A model generated the notes under the pieces. It saw only the letters and a program-made list of their open reading frames with translations, was not told the DNA's origin and ran no database searches. A DNA stretch of 64,000 bases from Vibrio tapetis subsp. quintayensis (GTDB lineage Bacteria; Pseudomonadota; Gammaproteobacteria; Enterobacterales; Vibrionaceae), in NCBI RefSeq assembly GCF_030409945.1, contig NZ_JAUFQV010000006.1, positions 1-64,000 on the forward strand, written 5' to 3'. Shown here piece by piece: positions 23,608 through 32,190 of the stretch. The translations under genes were made by a program, and so were the position numbers. Position 1 is the stretch's first letter; each line of letters opens with the position of its first letter.

Positions 23608-23715
23608 TTAATATGTGTTAAACAAACTAAAGATATTTGCCAAAAATGACGCTATTGTGGCTAAAAAGACACGATAGCAGGCTGTTTTGGTAAAGACCTT
23701 TGGCTGCGAGCTCAT
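23608..23715 (-). CDS. Candidate 35-codon leader ORF upstream of purH
   Basis: ATG at 23715, stop at 23608-23610, ending 27 nt before the purH start codon. A GGGAG Shine-Dalgarno site lies 8 nt upstream, better than many real genes here. The predicted peptide starts MSSQPKVFTKTACYRV and has a hydrophobic C-terminal half ending FSLFNTY. I do not recognise it. It could be a real small membrane peptide, a translational leader for purH, or chance. Confidence 0.3.
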   Translation of the reverse strand: MSSQPKVFTKTACYRVFLATIASFLANIFSLFNTY

Positions 23716-23758
23716 TAGAGCATCTCCCAAATTTGATGGCGCGTATTCTAACCAATTA

Positions 23759-23789
23759 ATTATAAAAAAGCTCGCGCAATCGATTGGTA
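23759..23789 (-). promoter_or_regulatory. Predicted purHD promoter and PurR-like operator
   Basis: A perfect TATAAT lies on the minus strand at 23759-23764. At 23774-23789 is a box with core GCAATCGATTG, matching the PurR consensus (ANGCAANCGNTTNCNT) at its central CAANCGNTT but not at the outer bases. The box overlaps the expected -35 position, as expected for repression by PurR with hypoxanthine or guanine. The -35 hexamer itself is poor. Confidence 0.5.
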
Positions 23790-23854
23790 TCACAATTTTT
23801 TTAATCTATTTGGGTCATTTTGTCCCTAATTACGTATGACAGGGCTAAAAAATC

Positions 23855-24253
23855 ATGTTTCAGATTGGCGAGCTAGCGAAGCGTTGCGGTGTGAGTACCG
23901 ACACATTACGTTTTTATGAAAAGAATGAGCTAATTCAACCTGCGGGTCGGAGTGAATCAGGGTATCGCTTATACGACGAAGAAAATCAACGGCAAGTCAT
24001 GTTCATTTTGAAATCCAAATCTCTGGGGCTGAGTTTAGATGAAATTCGTGAGCTGTTGACGATTCGACTAGAGGCTACTGCGCATAGTTGTGCAGAGGTG
24101 AAAGCCATTACGTCGTCAAAGTTACTGGTTATTGATGAAAAGATTCATGAGTTGACTAAAATTCGAGTGGCTTTAAAAAAGATAAACGACAACTGCTGCG
24201 GTCATGTTGAGGATAATGCCAGCCACTGCTCTATACTCGCGGCATTACAATAA
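23855..24253 (+). CDS. zntR: Zn(II)-responsive MerR-family regulator ZntR
   Basis: ZntR activates the zinc exporter gene zntA by untwisting its promoter when Zn2+ is bound. The product is 132 residues. The MerR winged helix is MFQIGELAKRCGVSTDTLRF (1-20) and a dimerisation helix follows. The zinc ligands are visible: Cys79 (AHSCAEV) and the C-terminal CCGHVEDNASHC giving Cys114, Cys115, a histidine and Cys125, matching the ZntR pattern rather than CueR or SoxR. zntA is not in the window. A terminator lies at 24253-24286. Confidence 0.92.
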   Translation: MFQIGELAKRCGVSTDTLRFYEKNELIQPAGRSESGYRLYDEENQRQVMFILKSKSLGLSLDEIRELLTIRLEATAHSCAEVKAITSSKLLVIDEKIHELTKIRVALKKINDNCCGHVEDNASHCSILAALQ

Positions 24254-24286
24254 ACACAGCGTAAACATGAGCGCTTACGCTGTGTT
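24253..24286 (+). terminator. Terminator of zntR
   Basis: AACACAGCGTAA / TTACGCTGTGTT, perfect 12-bp stem with a 10-nt loop, followed by TT. The converging chemoreceptor gene ends 13 nt further on and may share it. Confidence 0.8.
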
Positions 24287-24298
24287 TTAGTTTAGAAG

Positions 24299-25939
24299 TT
24301 AGACTTTGAATTGGTTAATCGTCTGTTGTAACTGTTCGCCATTGGACAGCAGTTCCTGACTCGCTTGTGCCACTTCGTTGGCTTGTGAGGCGGACTGATC
24401 ACTGTTTTGTGCAATATTGGTTAAGTTGTGACTGATTTCTTCTGCGGCATTGCTCTGCTGCTGGCTCGACTGAGCGATGTGCTGATTCAATTCTAGAATG
24501 ATGCTGACTTGATGATCAATCGCTCCTAGCGCCAGTTTGGCTTCTTCTGCTTGCTGTTGAGTGGAGACTGACTGGCTCTGTGTTTTTTCCATCGCTTTAG
24601 TCACGCTGTCGGCTCTTTGCTGCAAGTTATTGATGATCTGTTCGATTTCATCGGTACTTGACTGGGTGCGCGTAGCCAGTGTTCTTACTTCATCGGCAAC
24701 AACGGCGAAGCCACGGCCTTGCTCTCCTGCACGAGCTGCTTCAATGGCGGCATTGAGCGCTAGTAAGTTTGTTTGCTCTGCTACGCCTCTAATCACTTCC
24801 AGCACTGTCGATACGGCAGCCGAATCGGCGGCCAATTGAATAGTGCTTTGTTCTGTTTGCTTGAGTAACTCTGATAGGTCGTTCATTTGAATGGCGGCTT
24901 CATCCATGATCAGTGCGCCATCTTGACCTCGGCTGGTAGCCAGTTGCGCCGCTTCAGCGGCTGAAGTTGCAGAGGTCGCGACCTCTTGATTACTTGCATG
25001 AAGCTGTCTCATGGCGGACGCGACGGAATCGACCGATTGATGTTGTTGCTTCGCTTGCATAGAGCTTTGTGCCGCAAGTTGGTTGAGCTGCGTTGCCGTC
25101 GAAGTAATACTCTGACTCACGGGCAGCATTTGACCCACAATCGCCCGTATTTTTGATGTGAAAAGGTTAAATGCTTTTGCGATGTGGCTCAGTTCATCAT
25201 TTCCTTTATGGGTCAGTTGCTGGGTTAAGTCTCCCTCTCCTTGAGCAATATCATTGAGCGCAGTATCTAGCTGTTCACACGGGGTAATGATGCTTTTACT
25301 TAGGGTTCTTGAAACCAACAACATAAATAGCAAGCTAATGACAATTAATATGGAAGAAGACTGAACTCGCTGCCAAAAAATCACTTCGATATCATCAATG
25401 TAAACTCCACTGCCAACGATCCAACCCCAAGGTTTGAACAATTTTACGTAGGACAGCTTTTCTACATCAACCTCTGAGCCTGGTTTTGGCCACATGTAGT
25501 ACACGAAGCCTTGCTGAGATTGATTGGTTACTTGGACGAATTCAACAAATAGTTTCTTTCCTGTTGGGTCTTTGACGTTCGATAAATCCTTGCCATTTAA
25601 TTGAGGTTTCATTGGGTGCATGACCATTTTAGGGTGTGTATCGTTCACCCAAAAATAATCACCTTGTTCGTAGCGTAACTTGGACAGAGCTTGTGCAGCT
25701 TGCTCTTGAGCCTGTTCTCTATTTAGAGACCCATCTAATTGTTGTTGGTGGAAATAGGTAATAAGGCTGTTGGCGGTTTCGACTAGATGGCGAGTTTTTA
25801 CTTGCTTCGCTTCCAGCAAATCTTGTTTATAGTCCACAGCGAACAGACCTAAAGGGATAAGCATTAATATGGTAATGCAAAGAGTGAGCAGATAAAGCCG
25901 CTTTTTGATGGAAATGAAGCGCAAGTTGAGACCAGTCAT
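24299..25939 (-). CDS. Methyl-accepting chemotaxis protein with periplasmic Cache domain
   Basis: 546 residues. TM1 is near 14-34. A periplasmic single-Cache (sCache_2-like) domain spans about 40-185, with [20 protein letters not shown] and the ending [15 protein letters not shown] typical of that type. TM2 is near 193-211, HAMP about 212-265, and the cytoplasmic signalling coiled coil follows. The conserved hairpin tip [20 protein letters not shown] is intact. No C-terminal CheR-binding pentapeptide is seen. Cache domains of this class often sense small organic acids, but the ligand cannot be named. An AAGGA site lies 9 nt upstream. Probably monocistronic. Confidence 0.92.
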   Translation of the reverse strand: MTGLNLRFISIKKRLYLLTLCITILMLIPLGLFAVDYKQDLLEAKQVKTRHLVETANSLITYFHQQQLDGSLNREQAQEQAAQALSKLRYEQGDYFWVNDTHPKMVMHPMKPQLNGKDLSNVKDPTGKKLFVEFVQVTNQSQQGFVYYMWPKPGSEVDVEKLSYVKLFKPWGWIVGSGVYIDDIEVIFWQRVQSSSILIVISLLFMLLVSRTLSKSIITPCEQLDTALNDIAQGEGDLTQQLTHKGNDELSHIAKAFNLFTSKIRAIVGQMLPVSQSITSTATQLNQLAAQSSMQAKQQHQSVDSVASAMRQLHASNQEVATSATSAAEAAQLATSRGQDGALIMDEAAIQMNDLSELLKQTEQSTIQLAADSAAVSTVLEVIRGVAEQTNLLALNAAIEAARAGEQGRGFAVVADEVRTLATRTQSSTDEIEQIINNLQQRADSVTKAMEKTQSQSVSTQQQAEEAKLALGAIDHQVSIILELNQHIAQSSQQQSNAAEEISHNLTNIAQNSDQSASQANEVAQASQELLSNGEQLQQTINQFKV

Positions 25940-26329
25940 AATAAAACATTCCTTTGTATTGCAGAGGGCCGCTCTGTGGGAGTTTATCTAGGTGCTTTTT
26001 TTTCTTACTTATGCCACTACAGTTACTGATTAAGGTGAAAGCAGAGCTGTAAGAATTGTCGCGCCTTGTTGTTATGCATTCAGTATAGTGTTGTGATTGT
26101 GAGCTATTTAAAATACATACAAAAAGTGTGACTGTTAAGGACGATATTGTGGGAAAACGCGACTTAATTGGGGGGGCGAGTGGTTCTAATTTTTACCGAT
26201 AAGCAAGGGTTTAGGTCATAAAAGTCAATTACGCGATAAGAAGCACGATGGATTGATTAAACCATCATGAATTAGTGAACTCGAAATCGTTACTCTGAAA
26301 GGTGATGTGTTTTACCGAGAGATAATTCA
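25940..26329. other. Intergenic region between chemoreceptor gene and unknown gene
   Basis: 390 bp between divergent genes. I see no convincing ORF, RNA gene or strong consensus promoter. It holds a G7 run near 26170 and a weak hairpin with GATGG/CCATC arms near 26248-26267. Confidence 0.5.
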
Positions 26330-26908
26330 ATGAACAGCGCCATAAATGAAACCAGTGCCTCTGAAATCAAAACATCGTTGACTCAAGTGACTCGTCAGCA
26401 GGCGGCTATCTACCTATACAAACAGCACTTACAGCCAGGATGTGAGTATCTACTACTGCTGAATCAAAAAACGCTGAATAGTGAAAAAAAAGAAATGAGG
26501 AAGCAAACCGCATTTCGACTCAGTTGGGTCGTATTGATATCTTCCGTTGTCGTATTAATTAGTTCAGCCTTTGAGCTGATGAACATTTTTACTGTCGTTG
26601 GTCTCTTTGCTGCTTACTTTGTAGCAAATTTATGCCATAACTTATTTTCTCCAGAAATTGCTTTGCCATCCGAACGTAATGAGTTGTTTGAATTTAATCG
26701 TCAGCTGAGAGAAGTGATTGTGCGAGAAGAGGAATTGGCTGGTGGCTTATTGTTTGAGCTGTTAAGGAAAAAAGGCCTTGAAGACAAAGCGGTTACTAAT
26801 GGGTGCAAGCTAGAAGATGGCCCAATAGACCTATTCCAACTCGATGGAAATGGTTTATATCAATACTTGGATGCGATGAATTTAGTGATGAATCATCAAA
26901 TAAAATAG
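26330..26908 (+). CDS. Unrecognised protein with two membrane segments
   Basis: 192 residues, family not recognised. Residues 1-60 are polar and helical (Gln/Lys rich, QQAAIYLYKQHLQPGCEYLL). Two adjacent hydrophobic stretches span about 64-82 (LSWVVLISSVVVLISSAFEL) and 86-104 (IFTVVGLFAAYFVANLCHNL), forming a likely hairpin in the inner membrane. The C-terminal 85 residues are acidic and soluble (LREVIVREEELAGGLLFELL). No signal peptide or catalytic motif. GAGAGA precedes the ATG. It stands alone, facing fis; the hairpin at 26934-26969 lies between the two. Base composition looks like its neighbours. Confidence 0.7.
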   Translation: MNSAINETSASEIKTSLTQVTRQQAAIYLYKQHLQPGCEYLLLLNQKTLNSEKKEMRKQTAFRLSWVVLISSVVVLISSAFELMNIFTVVGLFAAYFVANLCHNLFSPEIALPSERNELFEFNRQLREVIVREEELAGGLLFELLRKKGLEDKAVTNGCKLEDGPIDLFQLDGNGLYQYLDAMNLVMNHQIK

Positions 26909-26933
26909 ACGTTAACGGATGCTATTTTGACAT

Positions 26934-26969
26934 AAAAAAAGCCCCAACCAAAATATTGGTTAGGGCTTT
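26934..26969 (-). terminator. Terminator of dusB-fis
   Basis: GCCCCAACCAA / TTGGTTAGGGC with one mismatch and an AATA loop; T7 tract on the minus strand, 30 nt after the fis stop. Weaker in the + direction (TTTAAAA). Confidence 0.85.
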
Positions 26970-26997
26970 AAAATCATAGATTTAAACTAATTTCTAA

Positions 26998-27294
26998 TTA
27001 GTTCATGCCGTATTTTTTTAGTTTCTTACGCAAAGTACCACGGTTAATACCCATCATGGTTGCCGCGCGTGTTTGGTTACCGCGAGTGTATTGCATGATG
27101 GTGTCTAGTAGTGGTTGTTCAACTTCTGCCAATACTAGTTCGTATAATTCGCTGACGTCTTGACCATTTAGCTGAGCAAGATAATTTTTCAAAGATGCCT
27201 TTACAGAATCACGTAGTGGTTTCTGTGTAATTTGGTCTTGAGATGTAACGGTAGTTACTGTCAATGCTTCTGAAGTCAGGTTTTGTTCGAACAT
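26998..27294 (-). CDS. fis: Nucleoid-associated protein Fis
   Basis: Fis bends DNA and activates rRNA and tRNA promoters during rapid growth. The 98-residue product is the E. coli length. The C-terminal helix-turn-helix, about 62-98 ([20 protein letters not shown] then [11 protein letters not shown]), is essentially identical to enterobacterial Fis; the N-terminal beta-arm region is [16 protein letters not shown]. Second gene of dusB-fis, 23 nt after dusB, as in E. coli. Expression should follow the GC-rich, stringently controlled type promoter before dusB. Confidence 0.98.
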   Translation of the reverse strand: MFEQNLTSEALTVTTVTSQDQITQKPLRDSVKASLKNYLAQLNGQDVSELYELVLAEVEQPLLDTIMQYTRGNQTRAATMMGINRGTLRKKLKKYGMN

Positions 27295-27317
27295 ATTAGG
27301 TCTAGCTCTTCTCGTAA

Positions 27318-28286
27318 TTATGATGCAACGTTATCAAAATAACCTTGTAATGCCTCAATCTGCAGCGGAGCTGCTTCAATGGCATTAAAGGTACGGCGAA
27401 ACTCACTCGCTTGTTCATGCTCTTTTAAGTACCAACCCACATGCTTACGAGCAATGCGAGGGCCTAAATACTCTCCATAAAACTCATGAAGAGCGTCAAC
27501 ATGACCAAGCAGAATACCTTTTACTTCCGAATACGGAAGTTCGGGCATCGTGGTGCCGTTTTCCAAGTAGTGTAGGATTTCGTTAAAAATCCAAGGACGT
27601 CCTTGGGCAGGGCGTCCAATCATCAAAGCGTCTGCGCCGGTATAATCCAGTACAAACTTTGCCTTTTCTGGGCTATCGATATCACCGTTAGCGATAACCG
27701 GTATTGAAATGGCTTGTTTTACCGCTCTGATGCTGTCGTATTCTGCCTCGCCTTTGTACATACATGTTTTGGTGCGCCCATGGAGCGCCAACGCTTGTAT
27801 GCCGCAGTCTTCGGCCATTTTAGCGACTTCAACACAGTTTTTATTTTCCGTGTTCCAGCCGGTTCTGGTTTTTAGGGTGACAGGAACCTCTACTGCATCT
27901 ACCACCGCTGTCAAAATCTTTTTGATGATGTCAGGGTGTTGAAGTAATGCAGAGCCAGCAAGCTTCTTGTTCACCTTTTTAGCAGGGCAACCCATGTTGA
28001 TATCGATGATTTGCGCACCGTTCTCAACACTTACTTGTGCTGCTTCTGCCATTAACTGAGGATCTGCGCCCGCAATTTGTACTGAGCGAATGCCCGATTC
28101 ACCCTCATGTACCATGCGTTGTTGGGACTTAGCTGTATTCCATACCTTAGGGTTGGAGGATATCATTTCACTGACGGCCATCCCCGCACCATAGCGAAGA
28201 CACAACTCTCGAAACGGTCTGTCAGTGACGCCAGCCATCGGCGCGACGATAAGATTATTCTTAAGTTGATAGTTTCCAATCTTCAA
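27318..28286 (-). CDS. dusB: tRNA-dihydrouridine synthase B
   Basis: DusB reduces uridine to dihydrouridine in tRNA using FMN and NADPH. 322 residues (E. coli 321), starting [20 protein letters not shown]. The catalytic cysteine lies in [11 protein letters not shown] (about 100). FMN-binding segments include [10 protein letters not shown] and [16 protein letters not shown]. The start codon is TTG at 28284-28286 with no clear Shine-Dalgarno site; alignment to the conserved N-terminus supports it and suggests weak translation relative to fis. Confidence 0.96.
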   Translation of the reverse strand: MKIGNYQLKNNLIVAPMAGVTDRPFRELCLRYGAGMAVSEMISSNPKVWNTAKSQQRMVHEGESGIRSVQIAGADPQLMAEAAQVSVENGAQIIDINMGCPAKKVNKKLAGSALLQHPDIIKKILTAVVDAVEVPVTLKTRTGWNTENKNCVEVAKMAEDCGIQALALHGRTKTCMYKGEAEYDSIRAVKQAISIPVIANGDIDSPEKAKFVLDYTGADALMIGRPAQGRPWIFNEILHYLENGTTMPELPYSEVKGILLGHVDALHEFYGEYLGPRIARKHVGWYLKEHEQASEFRRTFNAIEAAPLQIEALQGYFDNVAS

Positions 28287-28313
28287 AACAGCTACACAGT
28301 TCTATACCAGTAA

Positions 28314-28350
28314 GGGCGCGCATTTTACGCATTTTTTCGCAAAGAGAAAA
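28314..28350 (-). promoter_or_regulatory. Predicted dusB-fis promoter
   Basis: Minus strand: weak -35 TTTTCT (28345-28350), 17-bp spacer, TAAAAT (28322-28327), then a GC-rich discriminator GCGCGCCC up to a start near 28315. A poor -35 box with a GC discriminator is the hallmark of the growth-rate and ppGpp-controlled fis promoter of enterobacteria. Confidence 0.65.
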
Positions 28351-28432
28351 GCTTAATTTTTGAGCATTTACAATTTGTTTTTGAAATTGCCCGATTTTCA
28401 GGCAATTAGCGCACCCAGTACCAATTAAGCTT
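28349..28432. repeat. Inverted repeats upstream of dusB-fis
   Basis: AAGCTTAATT (28349-28358) and AATTAAGCTT (28423-28432) are perfect inverted 10-mers 64 bp apart. Between them AATTGCC (28385-28391) and GGCAATT (28401-28407) form a second inverted repeat. The inner one could be the prmA terminator (short T-tract) or a protein site. Confidence 0.45.
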
Positions 28433-28436
28433 GCAA

Positions 28437-29324
28437 TTACGCAGATTTTTGGCCCGAAATTCTGCACCATTCATTCAATTCGACGATAGAATCGACTAAA
28501 AGTTCATCACGGTAGTAATTTGCTACGTCTTCAGCTTGGCTATCAAGTACGCCTGACATAGCGAGAAGGCCGTTTGGTTTAATCAATCCTTTGATGACGC
28601 TAGACAGCTCGCGTAGTGGCCCTGCTAGGATATTTGCCACAACAACGTCGGCAATTAATCCATCAGGTTGGTCTTGAGGTAAGTAGAGTTCGATTTGACC
28701 AGCCACGCCATTGCGCTCTGCATTGTCTTTTGACGCCAAGATGGCTTGAGGGTCGATATCAATACCGATGACCTTTGCTGCGCCAAGTTTTAACGCGGCA
28801 ATCGCCAGGATGCCTGAGCCACAACCAAAGTCGACAACAGTTTTGCCAGTAAGGTCCAAGCCTTCTAGCCATTCTAGGCACAATGACGTCGTTGGGTGCG
28901 TTCCAGTACCAAAGGCAAGACCAGGGTCGAGCATGACGTTAACAGCGTCTGGTTCCGGGATATCACGCCAACTTGGGCAAATCCATAAACGCTCACCAAA
29001 TTTCATTGGGTGAAAGTTTTCCATCCATTCGCGTTCCCAGTCTTTGTCTTCCAGTTGCTCGACTTTAAAGGCAAAGCCATCTTCAAGCAGGTTGCTTGCT
29101 TTGATCTGCTTGATCACTAGGTCTGCATCGATTTCGGCATCGTAAAGCGCGACGACATCGGTTTCACCCCAAAGGCGAGTTTCACCGGGTGCGGGTTCAA
29201 ATACAGGCGTGTCTTTTGCATCGAGAAAAGTGACCGATAAAGCGCCAGTTACTTCCATCAGCATGTCGCCAATGTGTTCCGCATTTTTATCGCTAGCGTT
29301 GAGTTTAATTTGAATCCAAGGCAT
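28437..29324 (-). CDS. prmA: Ribosomal protein L11 methyltransferase
   Basis: PrmA trimethylates L11 using S-adenosylmethionine. The product is 295 residues (E. coli 293) from the ATG at 29324, starting [20 protein letters not shown] as in known PrmA; an upstream in-frame extension is rejected because it runs through the accC terminator. The N-terminal substrate domain spans about 1-55. SAM motif [21 protein letters not shown] is near 163-182 and [11 protein letters not shown] is the catalytic-domain motif IV. Sits between accC and dusB on the same strand, the usual gammaproteobacterial order. Confidence 0.97.
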   Translation of the reverse strand: MPWIQIKLNASDKNAEHIGDMLMEVTGALSVTFLDAKDTPVFEPAPGETRLWGETDVVALYDAEIDADLVIKQIKASNLLEDGFAFKVEQLEDKDWEREWMENFHPMKFGERLWICPSWRDIPEPDAVNVMLDPGLAFGTGTHPTTSLCLEWLEGLDLTGKTVVDFGCGSGILAIAALKLGAAKVIGIDIDPQAILASKDNAERNGVAGQIELYLPQDQPDGLIADVVVANILAGPLRELSSVIKGLIKPNGLLAMSGVLDSQAEDVANYYRDELLVDSIVELNEWCRISGQKSA

Positions 29325-29390
29325 GGGGTGTGTCTTCTTGCATGAGTGGAAATTGGGGGGGATTCTAGCAGAATTTAGAAAATTTGGACA

Positions 29391-29421
29391 AAAAAAACAC
29401 TCCTCTAGGGGAGTGTTTTTT
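29391..29421 (-). terminator. Terminator between accBC and prmA
   Basis: AAAAAACACTCC / GGGAGTGTTTTTT with a short loop; symmetric tracts. On the minus strand it follows accC by 17 nt and precedes prmA. Confidence 0.85.
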
Positions 29422-29437
29422 ATCAAATCAAAGTGGC

Positions 29438-30781
29438 TTATTGCAGACCAAGCTTCTTCTCAAGGTAGTGGATGTTTGCTCCACCGTGTTGGAAGTTTTC
29501 GTCGGCCATGATTGCCTCTTGAAGAGGAGTATTGGTTTTGATGCCTTCTACGATCATCTCACCCAATGCATTCTTCATACGAGCAATGGCTACATCTCGG
29601 TTCTCACCAAATGTGATTAACTTGCCGATCATTGAGTCGTAATGTGGTGGTACTGTGTAACCCGTGTAGATGTGAGATTCCCAACGAACACCCATGCCGC
29701 CTGGCGCATGAAAGCGTTCAATCTTGCCTGGGCAAGGTAGGAAGCGCTCAGGATCTTCGGCATTAATACGACATTCAATCGCATGGCCACTGATCTTGAT
29801 GTCATCTTGAGTGAACGACAAAGGCTGGCCTGCAGCAACACGAAGTTGCTCTTTGATCAGGTCAACGCCCGTTACCATTTCAGTCACTGGGTGCTCTACT
29901 TGAATACGAGTGTTCATTTCAATGAAGTAGAACTCGCCGTTTTCGTATAGGAATTCGAATGTACCTGCACCGCGGTAACCAATTTCAAGACATGCACGAG
30001 TACAACGTTCACCGATGTACTTACGCATTTCTTCCGTGATCCCCGGAGCTGGAGCTTCTTCAACTACTTTTTGGTGACGACGTTGCATAGAGCAATCACG
30101 TTCACCTAGGTGAATTGCGCCACCTTGGCCATCAGCGATGATTTGTACTTCAACGTGACGTGGGTTTTCAAGGAATTTTTCCATGTAAACCATGTCGTTG
30201 TTAAAGCAAGATTTTGCTTCAGCTCGCGTCATAAGAATGGCTTCTTCAAGGTCCGCTTCAGAGCGAACAACACGCATACCACGACCACCGCCGCCGCCAG
30301 AGGCTTTGATGATGACTGGGTAACCAATACGTTTAGCATGGTTTTTATTTTTTGCAGTGTCGTCGTCTAGCGGGCCGTCAGAACCTGGTACACAAGGAAC
30401 ACCGGCTTTTTTCATCGACGTAATAGCTGATACTTTATCACCCATTATGCGGATGGTTTCAGCTTTTGGGCCAACAAAGATAAAACCAGAACGCTCTACT
30501 TGTTCAGCAAAGTCGGCATTCTCAGATAAGAAGCCGTAACCTGGGTGAATCGCTACCGCGCCTGTCACTTCTGCAGCAGAAATGATGCGAGGAATATTTA
30601 GGTAGCTATCAATACCACGAGCAGGACCAATACAGATGGATTCATCAGCAAGTAAAACGTGCTTTAAATCGCGATCGGCCGTTGAGTGAACTGCTACGGT
30701 TTTGATGCCTAATTCTTTACATGCGCGAAGAATACGAAGTGCAATTTCACCTCGGTTCGCGATGACTAATTTATCTAGCAT
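29438..30781 (-). CDS. accC: Acetyl-CoA carboxylase, biotin carboxylase subunit
   Basis: AccC carboxylates the biotin on AccB with ATP and bicarbonate, the first step of fatty acid synthesis. 447 residues (E. coli 449), starting [20 protein letters not shown]. The ATP-grasp glycine loop is [14 protein letters not shown] (about 159-172), and the catalytic region includes [20 protein letters not shown]. It follows accB after 14 nt in the same operon, with a terminator 17 nt after its stop. Confidence 0.98.
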   Translation of the reverse strand: MLDKLVIANRGEIALRILRACKELGIKTVAVHSTADRDLKHVLLADESICIGPARGIDSYLNIPRIISAAEVTGAVAIHPGYGFLSENADFAEQVERSGFIFVGPKAETIRIMGDKVSAITSMKKAGVPCVPGSDGPLDDDTAKNKNHAKRIGYPVIIKASGGGGGRGMRVVRSEADLEEAILMTRAEAKSCFNNDMVYMEKFLENPRHVEVQIIADGQGGAIHLGERDCSMQRRHQKVVEEAPAPGITEEMRKYIGERCTRACLEIGYRGAGTFEFLYENGEFYFIEMNTRIQVEHPVTEMVTGVDLIKEQLRVAAGQPLSFTQDDIKISGHAIECRINAEDPERFLPCPGKIERFHAPGGMGVRWESHIYTGYTVPPHYDSMIGKLITFGENRDVAIARMKNALGEMIVEGIKTNTPLQEAIMADENFQHGGANIHYLEKKLGLQ

Positions 30782-30795
30782 AGGAGTAGCCTCGA

Positions 30796-31248
30796 TTATT
30801 CGATAACAACAAGTGGCTGATCGAATTCAACAGCTTGGCCGTCTTCAACTAGGATCGCGGTAACAACACCAGACTTATCCGCTTCGATTTGGTTCATCAT
30901 TTTCATCGCTTCAACGATACATAATGTATCGCCAGCATTTATGCTTTGACCGACTTCAATGAATGATTTCGCTTCAGGCGTTGGAGAGCGGTAGAAAGTA
31001 CCAACCATTGGAGACAGTACTTGATGACCTGCAGGTACGCTTGGCGCAGCTTCTACTGGAGCAGCTGCGGGTGCAACTGCTGGAGCTGCAACGGGTGCAG
31101 GCGCAGCTGCGTATTGTACTGGAGCTGCAACTGGTGCTGGGCTGTGGCGGCTAATGCGCACTGACTCTTCACCTTCAGAGATTTCAAGCTCAGCAATGCC
31201 AGATTCTTCAACCAACTCAATCAGCTTCTTAATTTTACGAATATCCAT
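30796..31248 (-). CDS. accB: Acetyl-CoA carboxylase, biotin carboxyl carrier protein
   Basis: AccB carries the biotin. 150 residues (E. coli 156). The N-terminal domain (about 1-35, [16 protein letters not shown]) is joined by an Ala/Pro/Val-rich linker (about 36-75, very biased) to the biotinyl domain. The biotinylated lysine is Lys116 in [13 protein letters not shown], and the acetyl-CoA-carboxylase 'thumb' SPTPEAKSF is present. First gene of accBC; in E. coli AccB represses its own operon. Confidence 0.97.
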   Translation of the reverse strand: MDIRKIKKLIELVEESGIAELEISEGEESVRISRHSPAPVAAPVQYAAAPAPVAAPAVAPAAAPVEAAPSVPAGHQVLSPMVGTFYRSPTPEAKSFIEVGQSINAGDTLCIVEAMKMMNQIEADKSGVVTAILVEDGQAVEFDQPLVVIE

Positions 31249-31308
31249 GTTGTCTTTCTCTTTATCTGTTTAATGACTTGCCTTAAGGCAGTACATAGCG
31301 ATCAGTAA

Positions 31309-31758
31309 CTACTTTGACTGCAGATGGTTTACCGCAGCGGTCAAAGCAAATTGGTATCCTTGAGCACCTAAACCGCAAATCACACCGACTGCTTTATCTG
31401 AAAGATAAGAGTGGTGACGGAAAGGTTCTCGGCTGTGCACATTAGATAAGTGCACTTCAATAAATGGAATCGCAACCCCAAGCAATGCGTCACGTAAGGC
31501 GACACTTGTGTGAGTGAATGCGGCCGGATTGATAATGATAAAGTCCACAGAATCGTAGGCTGCGTGAATGGCTTCAATGAGCTCATATTCACGATTTGAT
31601 TGTAGATGTGTGAGTTCTACATCGATATTTTCAGCTTGTTGATGCAAGTCGTGGACAATTTGATCAAGTGTTTGCGAACCGTAGTGCGCAGGCTCTCTCA
31701 AACCAAGCAAATTTAAATTAGGGCCATTAAGTACCAGAATTCTTGATTTCGCTGACAT
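31309..31758 (-). CDS. aroQ: 3-dehydroquinate dehydratase, type II
   Basis: AroQ converts 3-dehydroquinate to 3-dehydroshikimate in the shikimate pathway. 149 residues. Type II signature [20 protein letters not shown] (about 8-27) holds the catalytic tyrosine and the loop arginine. [18 protein letters not shown] and the [16 protein letters not shown] segment with the catalytic histidine are intact. Directly upstream of accB (60 nt) on the same strand, as in many Gammaproteobacteria. Confidence 0.97.
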   Translation of the reverse strand: MSAKSRILVLNGPNLNLLGLREPAHYGSQTLDQIVHDLHQQAENIDVELTHLQSNREYELIEAIHAAYDSVDFIIINPAAFTHTSVALRDALLGVAIPFIEVHLSNVHSREPFRHHSYLSDKAVGVICGLGAQGYQFALTAAVNHLQSK

Positions 31759-32190
31759 CTTGAGTCTATCTTCCGTTATATAGGGCGTAAAATTCGCCTT
31801 TCCATTTTTCTTAAGCCAAAATCATATATTTTCTTTTAAAATAGACTTAGGCAGAGATTAACTGTCGATTATAGACAATTCAGCGCAATTAGCAGCAAAA
31901 TACTGGTCTAATCACCGTAATTCTCTAATACTCTGACTTATATTTGTGAGGAAGGTTCAAATCAGTCTCATCGAGTTTTTGCTCTAATCAAGGTTGATTT
32001 GGTGAGTAAAGAGCGAATTGGGTTTTGGTGTGACAAGATAAGTAAGTTTCTAACCGCGTTTAAAACGGATGAATAGATTGAATTTAGACCGTAAGGCCTA
32101 ATTCACTAGAGTTTGGGGGTAAAAAAACAAAAAGCCAAACACAAGGCTTGGCTTTTAAGTTCATTATATTTTACTCATCCGTTTTAGCTC
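31759..32190. other. Intergenic region between aroQ and acs
   Basis: 432 bp. On the minus strand a perfect TATAAT (31868-31873) 110 nt before aroQ is the best -10 candidate, with only a poor -35. A terminator for acs lies at 32122-32157. No ORF or RNA gene is evident in the remainder. Confidence 0.5.
32122..32157 (-). terminator. Terminator of acs
   Basis: AAAAGCCAA and TTGGCTTTT pair around a 9-nt loop; on the minus strand the stem is followed by TTTTTGTTTTTTT, about 35 nt after the acs stop. Confidence 0.85.

Noticed and set aside
23855..24253. CueR or SoxR instead of ZntR
   Set aside because: The Cys79 plus C-terminal CCGH...HC pattern fits zinc sensing; the CueR two-Cys loop and SoxR four-Cys cluster are absent.
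26170..26176. G7 homopolymer as a phase-variable tract
   Set aside because: It is intergenic, 150 bp from any start codon and not placed in a recognisable promoter spacer.
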